From contig JAUPFP010000001.1 in NCBI GenBank assembly GCA_036925085.1, positions 17,991,842 to 18,055,841 of the forward strand: a stretch of DNA of 64,000 nt, written 5' to 3'. Below are positions 53,801-64,000 of the stretch, in pieces (position 1 is the stretch's first letter; each line of letters starts with the position of its first letter). This DNA is from Brachycybe producta. Lineage: Eukaryota > Arthropoda > Diplopoda > Playtdesmida > Andrognathidae. Under the pieces are notes generated by a model. It had not been told where the DNA came from. It ran no database searches and was given only the letters and a program-made list of their open reading frames with translations. The position numbers and the translations under genes were made by a program.

Positions 53801-56800
53801 TGGTACGCCGTCGTGAAGTGATGCGCTATATTATAGCGCTCCCGGAACTTCAGCAGGACTTTGCTGGAGAACTGGGACCCACGATCTGAGACAAGAGCTT
53901 TCGGTGTACAATACACCGAAAGGATCTCGTCCTTCAGGAATTTCACAACACAGGCGGCCGGGGCCCTTCGTACCGCCCTTGCCACACCGTACCGGGTGAA
54001 ATAGTCAACCATGATTAGTACATTAGTGACTCCACCCACGGAGGCAGGAAACGGTCCAACGAAGTCCATTCCCCAGGTATCAACTGGGTACTCCGGCACA
54101 ATCGGTTGGAGAAATCCCTGACTTCGAGCGAACTGTCGCGCTCTCTGACACACCAAACATGACTTAACATATTCGGCAGTGTCCCGCTTCATACCGATCC
54201 AGTAGAAGTGTGAGCGCAGTCTCTGGTAGGTCTTAAACATCCCGAAGTGACCAGCTTCGGGAATGTCATGTAGCTTCCTTAGACAGAAAGCCCTGCATGA
54301 CTTCGGAACTACCAACACAGTTCTCAACCGATCCTGGATGGATCTGATGGCAAACAAGTCATCTGCCACCACGAACTTGAACCGGAGGTTCGAGTTGGGG
54401 TCACGGAAGATTTCACTCTTCACTTTGGAGCACCAGCCATCGGCCTCTTGCTCCTTGACCCAATCCACCTCGGAACGGATGTGGTAAATAACCTCACCTA
54501 CGTCGGCTTCGACGTATTCAGGTAAGGAAAGGTCCGCCACATCACGAACAGGATACCGACTCAACGCGTCGGCATCCACGTGTAGTGTTCCCTTTCTATA
54601 CTGAACCTTAAACCGGTACTCTTGGAGCTGCATCTGCCAACGCCCCAACCTGCCTTGCAGGTTCTTGGCTGTCTGCAGATAGCAAAGAGCATGGTGATCT
54701 GTCACGATCACAAACTCCCGGTTAAAGAGGTAAGGACGGAATTTACCCACGGCAAACATGACCGCCAAGCACTCCTGCTCGGTGACCGAATACCGTGTTT
54801 CCGCTCCTTTCATGAGTCGGCTTGTGTAGGCCAGAACACGGGGGACACTGTCCTCCGGTAACTTCTGGTAGACTACGACTCCCAAGCCGTACCCACTAGC
54901 GTCGGTATGGATAATTACCTCACCACGCGGATCGTACATGGTGAGTACCGGCGCTTCGGTTAAAAATGCCTTTAACCGAGCAAACGCTAGTTTGCACTGA
55001 TCCGACCACTTGAAGGACGCATCCTTCTTTGTCAGATCGTGCAAAGGCCTTGCCACCTTGGCGAAGTCCTTGATGAACCTTCGATAGTAACCGGCCAGTC
55101 CGAGAAAACTGCGGACGCCTGTCACCGTCGTCGGGACATCAAACTCCTGGACTGCCCGCACGAGATCCGGGTCCGGAGCAACTCCCTCGGCACTTACTAT
55201 GTGACCGAGATAACACACTTTGTTAAAGCCAAAGAAACATTTCTTCGGCTGGAGTTTCAGCTCCGCCCCTCGTAACAGTCCAAGGACAGTGGAGAGTCTC
55301 TCGAGAAACTGCTCGAAAGTGTTCCCAAAGACGATAATATCGTCCAGGTACACCAGACAAGTCTCCCACTTATGTCCTGCCAATAAGAGGTCTAGCGCTC
55401 TTTGCATGGTGGCTGGAGCATTACAGAGTCCGAAAGGCATTTTCCGGAACTCAAACAGACCTTGAGAGCAAATAAATGCCGTTTTCTCAATGTCTGGCTC
55501 AGCCATCCGAACCTGCCAGTAACCACTAGCCAGGTCCAAGGTAGCGAAGAACTTCGCACCGGCCAACGAGTCGAGCGCATCATCGATGCGAGGCAACGGA
55601 TACTGATCCAGCTTTGTCTGAGCATTCAGTTTCCGGTAGTCCACGCAGAAACGAAAGCCACCATCCTTCTTGCGGACAAGCAAGATAGGGCTCGCGTAGG
55701 GACTACGCGAAGGTTGGATAACCCCTGCATCCAACATCTTCGCCACCTCTTCTTTCTCGACTGCTCTGGCCGCTGGAGCGGTTCGACGCAATCCTTCACG
55801 CACAGGAGGTTGCCCACCGGTGTCAATCGTATGTTCGACCAGAGAGGTTTCACCCAACTCTGTGAAGTCGAACGCGAAATGATCCCGGCGTGCCAGCAGG
55901 AACTCTCGAAGCTGTCTCGCCTCTTCAGGCTTCAGATTGTCACCAATCTTAAGACACTCTTCGAGAGTGGGAGCCGTCGCCACGTTGAGCACTTGGCGTC
56001 CGTTTCCGGACGCCCCTCTCAACTTAGACGAGGACTTCCCTGGTCGAACTGTCTTCTGAGTGGGGTCTCCCCCTCTCAACTTAGACGGCTCTTCCAGCCC
56101 TACCACAATGGCAGCCTCCACAACTTGAGCCGTGGCTACACCCTCTCCTGTTTCCAGGGCAATGGGTGCATTCCCCACGTTTTCAAGCCATATATCGTTC
56201 GTGCCAAGCCGGTTAGCTGCAGCGATACCTGCTACTGCTAACACACCACGTCCACCTAAGGCTTTCCGGTGCGGCTCCACGAGAAGCAGCTGGCCAGGGC
56301 CGGCATGCTCTACCAACGTCACGGATACGACACGTCGTACGTGGGCTGGTAGCCAGACATTATTCTCCCTCAGTCGCAGAGAACAAACTTCTCCGCGCCC
56401 GATAGAGGTTCTGGTCTCGGGCAGCTCTGGTGAAACAACGTTCACCCACCCGTCAACCTGCTCGCGTGCAGGTGGATCCACTGGGAGTTGCCGTCCCTGA
56501 GGCAAAGCCCCTGGTTTCGGTGATGGAATTGCTTCCACCTCCCTAGGTTCTGCAAGCGCTCGATCGGTGAATGCAGCTTGGAGGGCATCTGGATGTGCCG
56601 TCCAGACATCCTCCCGGAAGTAGACCTTCCGGTGCACGATATCGACCATCAAGCCGAAGCGTGAGGCGTGATCAACGCCCAACAACGCTTCGCCCTCTCC
56701 TTTCACCAAAAGGAGAGGCACCTTGATGGTTCTCTTGTGGATGGTCAATTCCACATTTGTGACCCCTACTACCTCGATGGAGTGCCCACCCATTCCAAGC

Positions 56801-59800
56801 AGGAATGAAGGAACCGCCAGTTCCTCAATAGGCAACTCCATCACTCGTGCCGCCGTAATGCTTAGGACCGACACGTCGGCCCCGGTGTCTACGATCATCT
56901 CCAACAGACGATCGCCTATCGACACCCACACCCATGGTGAACCTACGTCGTAGGCCCGGCTCTGAAGCTCAGGGATGGGAACCCGCGGGCTCCCACCATC
57001 GATCTTCTGCCTCCCGTCCACCTTACCGTCCACACCGGACGGTAATCCCAGACGTGCAGAAGACTGGGGCACAGTCTCACAAACCAGAGACTCCCCAGGC
57101 ACCACGGGAGGTATGGGCACACCAACTCCTCCCGCCTGCTCGATGATCGCACGATCCAGCACCTCACCACTAGGCATATAGGGTGAGGGGGCAAACCAGC
57201 GATCCAGCTGGCTGCACACGGCCTCCAATGTGGAGCATGGCGATGGAAATACCCACTGGGTAATTTCCGGGTCCGCAGACCTCGCCAGAGGCACCCCTGC
57301 CTTCCGCAGGACATCCACATATTTGGAGACCGCCCGGAGGTACGTCCCTCGTTCAGAGCTCAGGCCGTGACAGGCACCTGTGCTTTGAAGCTTTACCGGT
57401 CGCACACCACTCAGTTCGGTGGCGACCGGCGGCGGTTTAACGAGGATCTCTCCTCGTCCTCCACGAGTCGATAGTAGAACTGGCCATCGTGAACGGTGGC
57501 CAGGTACTTCCGACCCTCCAGCCAAACTGGCGCAACGCCAGCGGTTGGCTGGAGGCTCTGACTTTCGTCAGGCACCACTCTAGCAACTTGCCCTTTGGCC
57601 GCAGCCTTCGGGCAATCCTTCCTCAGGTGACCCATTTGGTTACACCCGAAACAAGGACCTAGTCGCCGGAGTGAATCTCCCGTACGGTCCGCACTACGAG
57701 GCGTTGCCGCCGGCTGACCTCCGCCAGAGCCTGCCTGCTTCTTCTTCTTGCCTCCGGTCTTGGCTCCTGCTTTGTCCGACTTGGACAGTGCAGCAGCCTT
57801 CGCACCCGTTTGGCCTGAAGATGACGCCTTGGCAGCGCTCCCGGAGCTAGCCGTGGTTCCGGAGGACGGAGCGTTAGCCCGGTCCTGGGGAACCCCTCTT
57901 GTACGGTTAGGTAATTTACCTACTAGAAGCAAATCGGCTTCGACCAGCCGTGCCTTTCGGGCATATGCCTCCACCGTACCGGCCTTGCAACCAATCAACT
58001 GATCAGTGATGGCCGTCTGGAGTTTCCGTTTGAAGCGAATGAGCCGACAGCTCTCGTCTTCGCCCGGAGACACTCGGTCGGACAGTTCCAAGAACCGCCA
58101 GTAGAATGCCTGTACAGACTCGGTAGCCCCCTGTTTCATCGACTCGAATTCGCCGAAACAGAGGTGAGCCTGATTGCTTGTGCTGAAGCGGCTACGCATA
58201 GCATCCTTCAGCTCCGTCCAGGTCAGGTCCGGAAGAGTTTCCACCAACGTGGCGTAATACTCCGGACCGTCCAGCAGAAACGTGAAGAAACTGCATCGGG
58301 ACTCGTCCGTCCAGCGCTGAGCTCGGGCTTTCGCTTCGAACTTGCGGAGAAAAGGCGTCAAGTCCTCTCTGCCGTTGTAATGAGCAAAAGAGTGGACCGG
58401 GTTAAAGAACCCGAACGCCTGAACCTCCGCTGGAACCGCTGGAGCGGGCGTCCAAGCAGCGGCGCTAACCCTGCGAGGTTGCCTGCTCCGGTTCCCCGAA
58501 ACGTCAGACACCGACTCAGCTTCCGAGGGAATCATCATCTGAACCCTCGGCTGCTGTCCGGGTACTGCAGGAGCTCCCCGGCCAAGTCCCCGAGGAGACG
58601 GCCTGGGTGCTACCCGCGGAGGTACCAACCGGGGAAGTACCGGTGGTTCCTCTCCCCGTGCGCCTTCACGCACGGGCGACAGTGAGAACCGAAGTGCCAC
58701 CCTCGGTTCAACCGATGACCGGGACAGTCGTCCTTCCAACCGAAGGACATCTATCCCGTAAGCAATCTCAACGAGTTGCTGCTCGGATAGCCCGGCCAAA
58801 AATTCCCGGCCCTCACGTGCAGTCTCGTCCGGGATTTCCACCATGTCCCTACGGGGCTGATCGCCACGTCCAACCGGACGGGCGACGGTGGAAACTTGGA
58901 CAACCGGCCGTGGCCGATCGTCCTCCCCGGTGAGATCACCTTCGGACTCACTGTCTTCTACCAGGTATTCTCCCGGACGGACGTCACGGCGGCGTTTCCG
59001 CACCGTGACCCAGTCCTCCGGGAAATCCCTGTCCACGCTTCCGCTATGCTCCTCTCTCTCTAGAGGCGCACCGCCTTCCGCCCCCAAGGGGACGGTCGAC
59101 TACGCGGCCGCGTAACTAAACCCGCATCTACTCCAAGTTCCCGACCTCCCGTCGGTACTTTTGGGGCTGGCTCCATTTTTCACCGTAACTGAACGGTAAA
59201 ATCTGGACAAAGCCACCAGATCTCGGGTTTCCACCGTCGAAAACGGTAAACTCACGGACAAAAGTCCGTAAAATACCGTTACGAACGGATGGGACCGTGC
59301 AAAGCCGCGGTATCACGGACAAAAGTCCGTGTCCCACGGTGAAGAACGGTCAGAGTTTGACTTCACCGGTTTCGACCGCGGTATAACGGACAAAAGTCCG
59401 TCTCTCACGGTGTACTTCACGGTACAAGACCTTTTACCACTTTCTACCGTGGACCAACGGACAAAAGTCCGTGCACCACGGTGTACTTGCGGTAAAATAC
59501 CGTACACCACCGAAAACCACGGTACCACAGACCGTAGTCCGTGCCCCACGGTAATTCGACGGTACCAATACGGTAACCGACGGTGAATTTACCGTTAACC
59601 ACGGTACAACGGACCAGAGTCCGCTCCCCACGGTAAACAACGGTAAATTAACGGTGAAACGGTGGTTTCCGCCGCTGTCCAACGGTCCAAAGTCCGCGCC
59701 CAGTGACGTACTCTCACCGCACGGTGATTCGACCGACTTAACGGTCGAACTCACGGTAAATCACCGTGCGAGAGGCGGGGTACAGGTACCCGGCGCCTCC

Positions 59801-62800
59801 ACCAATTGTAACGTCCCACCGGACCGTCACAATACCCCAGTAAGCAAAACCCCAAAAACGGCATTAAACTTACCGCACAACCGGCTCCTTACGGGGACGG
59901 GACCGTACCCGTAGCCGTCTCCCACACGGTGCTCCCCGGGTTGTGTCGGCTCCAGGAGCCACCCACGACGGACACGACAAAAAACCACGCCGCCACGCCG
60001 AGAATATCGCGGTAGAACTCCGGTTCTACCGCGAGCCGACACGAAGACCGGCCGAAACAAGTCGGAAAGACGGTGGTGTTGTTCCACTAACCGGACAACC
60101 CACCCTCCGCGGTACTTCCCCAAAGAAATGACTCGACACAAGGTAAGTGATGATAAAAAGTGATATATTTATTCACTTACAACGAGTAGATGATAACGAT
60201 GGCAGAAATAATATTTACACAACTTGGCTGGTAAGCTTCTACCAGCCAAGCCCCCATAAATATACAAACAAGGCCTAATGGCCAAAGGCACAAAAGAAGA
60301 AGATGAGGCACTGGCCAGTGGAGGTCTCCTTGACCTCCACCCACAGGTCTTCTCAGTCTCACAGCCTACAACCAACTGCCCAGATCCTGTGGTTGACTAG
60401 GCCACAGGAAACCTCCAGGCAATTCCACCTGGAGGGGACAGAGGTCACTTCTGACCTCTCACCCATAGACTTCATGGTGAGAGGTCTGCTGGCACCAAAA
60501 TGGCGTCCGTCCCAACAGCCTACTGTAGCTGTCAGGCAGACCACCATAGGGAAATTCGTCTGCTCCATCAAAATTAAAATTGGAGCAGACCAGGTTGCCA
60601 CATGAACTTGGTTTTGGCTCTACGGGAAAATAAATAATTACTCATCAATATTGTCTTATGTTTATTCATAAATGTATCCATCCCATTATGTTACATATAC
60701 CCATTTTAATATATTAACTTTATATAAATAGTATAATTAATACATGTATTGAAATGGTGAACGTTAAATAAAATTGTGATTAAAAAGCATACAGTGGTAA
60801 ATATTTTTTTAGGCTATAATTAATAAATTTGTGAACAATTTTATCATTTCGTAAATAATTGCGGCGATAAAATACAGAAACGATTCTCTTCATAAGATAC
60901 ATTAGAACATCTTAAAATAGAATAGAAAATACAATATTGGTCACATACGGCCGTTCTCGAATGTTGGAGTCTACGCGCATTGTAAGTCCAGGAGAAACTG
61001 TTTCTCGCGATGAACTGATTTATCTCGTCCGTCATTGGCCTCATTCCGTAACTGTCGAAATATTCAGCCATTCCATTTTTGAAATAAATTGCGATCCAGT
61101 GAGATCCAGGCTCCGACTGAGCATCCAGATTAATGATATAAAGTTTACGATTCACTCTATAAGGAAGTTGGTCCCGTGCAAATACACCGGCAAATACGAA
61201 ACATGTGGCGGAATGATGAAATAATAAATATTTCAGTTGACTAGAATCCATTTTAATAATCTATGATAACATTGCGATGATAATCCACTTCGATGATGGA
61301 CTGGTAGATGGAATAAACAATGACATTCACCGTTGTGTTCAATGCGTTTTTAAATTTCATATTGAGTCGTAAAGATTCATTTTTATTCAAGTTGAAATGG
61401 GATCCTGATAGAGCACTTTGGTCATTGGTAAGATCGAAGGCATAAAGAGAATAGCCGTTTTTAAATTCCTCGAATGTCACATCTACACCGTCTGTGCCAT
61501 AATACTTGCGGCACGCAGAAATTAGCTGCTGATAAAGATGACCGTATTCTTTCGTACTGAAATTTGGACTGAATTGTATTCCCGGAAACTGGGTACCATC
61601 TACCTGTAGGTCGCGAAAACTGAGATCCTTGTAATGAAATTGAAACGGATTCTATTTTTAAATTTCCTGCTCGTGCATCAACGATTCCGATCATAATGAA
61701 ACTCGGTCATATGCCATTACAAATGTTGATAATATTGTGGCCACCGCTAGGTTCGCTGAAAGATGTGCATTTGATTCGATTGATGGGATAAATAAAATTA
61801 GACTTCAACGACTGCTCAATATTCGTTTTAACAATAGATGGATTTTGTATCACTTTTGGTACATAGAGGGTAGCAGATCTAATATCCACTTTGTAATCAT
61901 TTTTGTCACTATCTGGTTTCAGTAAACAAAAGGCATCTTTTTGACGAATTAATTTAATGGAGATCGAGCATATTAGGTAAGAACCGCCACTGATGAAAAA
62001 TATCTCCATGAAGACGTCCGCACATATCCATAATGGTACTCGCTTTTGATCTTTCGAAGCGTGCTAATCCATCCGCTGGATCAGCGGTGGATGGTTTATG
62101 ATCTTTAAAGGCAGCGATGGTGTCTTTGTAGAACATCTAGAGAGATAAATAAGGTTTGTTTCTGATATTAATTTTACACAATGACCAGATAGTCTAACCT
62201 TTAGATCACCCCCAATCCACAAGTGCAGCAATTTCTTCATAACTTCCAAACAACAACAGTGCATATAATCAGTTGGAAAGGTTGAAACCATGCATATGCC
62301 TAGCTGGATTAATGGAGACACACCTCGGTGGTGCTCATCATTAGTTTGTGAAACAAATGAGTCATCTGTTCTGTCAGGAAAAGTTAACCCCCTCAGAACA
62401 ACTCGCCTATTTATGTACTCTCCATGTATTGTACATTTGTCACAAGAAGAATATCCACCATGTTGTTTCACACATTTGATGTATGCTTTTGCAGGTGCAT
62501 CACATATTAAGCTATGCACAAGAATTATGTACTTCTTTTCATTAAAGTGAAATCCATTTGTCATCAATATGTGCAACTCATTAACAAATTTATTTAAATA
62601 TGTAGAAAGTGGGTTTGGCTTGTCAGTTCCACAAAAAATACCAACAACAAAAGGGGTACTATCACCAACTACTGGATCTTTAATCTGAGCTAAAATTGGC
62701 CAGAACTGAACCTTAGAACTATGGAATAAGGGGAGACCATCTATATTAAATGAAAGACTTAATTGCTGTACATTACAAACTGGGTGAATGTTGCATACTT

Positions 62801-64000
62801 GCTGCAAACCAACTTCTAATCCTATATGGCAGTATTCACCATTATCTAATATTATAATTTCAGTTTTTAGAGGTGTTTTAAGTAATGTCCTTGCATCCAA
62901 TGGCAAATCAATATGAAAAGGGGATAATATGTGAAGGAGATCAGTAACAGCAGTTTTAGTAACATTATGTTGCAAGGACCACTTTTTCAGTGATTCTTTG
63001 AGATTCAAATTAACAGAAATTTTGTTTTTATCAACACAGATTTTCTTCATTTGGATATTTTGTACCCAAATCACTTTCAAATTCTTCATATGGATCACTA
63101 GGTTCATCAGGCGCTTGCTCTATCTACTTCATTGTTGATACTATGATTCATGTGTTTTTTCTTATCAACTGTTAATATTGGTGCATATTCATTAATTTCG
63201 ACTTCATTACTTTTACACTGAGTATGTGAGTTTTTAAGGGCCTTTGCAATACGGCGATACCTTTGTCGTTCTCCAACAATTCTTTCTTTACTTAACATTT
63301 TATTGATTTGTTAAAAGTACAACAAAATTAAATGTTTCTCCTGGCTTGTTTTTCAAGTTGTGTCTTCACCCGCTGTGGAGCATGTTTTAGCCACATCTGG
63401 ATTTGGTTCTTTGCACAACACCTAGAACTAATGTCACTTTAAAGATTTAAAATAAGAAATATCCAATGAACATATTATACATATGTGGCAACCTGGTCTG
63501 CTCAAATTTTAATTTTTGAGTGAGCAGACAAATTTCCCTATGGTGGTCTGCCTGACAGCTACAGTAGACTGTTAGGACGGACGCCATTTTGGTGCCAGCA
63601 GACCTCTCACCATGAAGTCTATGGGTGAGAGGTCAGATGTGACCTCTGTCCCCTCCAGGTTGAGTTGCCTGGAGGTTTCCTGTGGCCTAGTCAACCACAG
63701 GATCGGGGCAGTTGGTTGAAGGCAGCTGATGTGACTAGACCTGTGGGTGGAGGTCAAGGAGACCTCCACTGGCCAGCATCTGGATCTTCTTTGTTTTGCC
63801 TTTTGGCCTGTTGGCCTTTATTTGTATAAAGTGCTTGTGGGCTGGTCAAACGGACCAGCCCCTTCTTGTATATATCACTGCCACCTTTTATCACCGAAGT
63901 GTAAATTAAAACACTTATTCATCGTTTTATACTTTGTGTCTGTGTGTTTTCTTGGGGGTTTACCGCGGGAGGTTGGGTTTTCGGTTAGGGGAAACTCCAC

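Overview
The window is AT-rich animal DNA built almost entirely from transposable elements and tandem repeats. It holds introns or 3' splice-site signals, AATAAA signals, Ty3/gypsy LTR elements, a CR1/Jockey-group non-LTR element, piggyBac, CACTA-like, hAT-like and YqaJ-bearing fragments, and Polinton (Maverick) capsid and protease genes. That mix points to an invertebrate metazoan, probably aquatic; the species cannot be told from the sequence. I found no convincing host housekeeping gene, no tRNA or rRNA gene and no CRISPR array. Functional calls come from reading motifs by eye; no database search was run.

Layout. 1-4650: a long open reading frame for a DDE-type transposase-like protein preceded by a zinc-finger ORF, with a 3' region of sixteen 12-bp repeats and a poly(A) signal. 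4740-10840: tandem repeat, small hAT and gypsy remnants, and a 1-kb field of degenerate ~90-bp repeats in both orientations. 10843-17484: old, frameshifted Ty3/gypsy element A on the minus strand (LTR, tRNA-Ser-like primer site, protease, RT, RNase H, integrase). 17485-33690: mostly non-coding, with a 32-bp satellite, solo LTRs at 21177 and 26933, gypsy C pol debris (23990-25830), a YqaJ fragment, and 45-bp and 39-bp tandem arrays. 33690-42360: broken piggyBac, two non-LTR 3' fragments, a broken hAT-like transposase and a 122-bp tandem array. 42475-46300: nearly intact non-LTR element on the minus strand.

46590-64000 is the most interesting part. A young, nearly intact 12.6-kb Ty3/gypsy element (element B, 47990-60602, minus strand) has two 796-bp LTRs that differ at about 12 sites by eye, and a perfect 4-bp target duplication (TGAA). 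It carries gag, a -1 frameshift signal, a 1980-codon pol frame with a long unexplained C-terminal extension, and further 3' ORFs of 201, 99 and 597 codons that I cannot assign to env or any known family. Its leader has seven hairpins spaced about 70 bp. It inserted into motif 5 of a dUTPase-like gene. That gene converges on a Polinton-type protease and capsid-gene remnant (60844-62136), which suggests a former virus-like element. A CACTA-like transposase fragment (62140-63298) and another LTR of the element B group (63484 to the window end, plus strand) follow.
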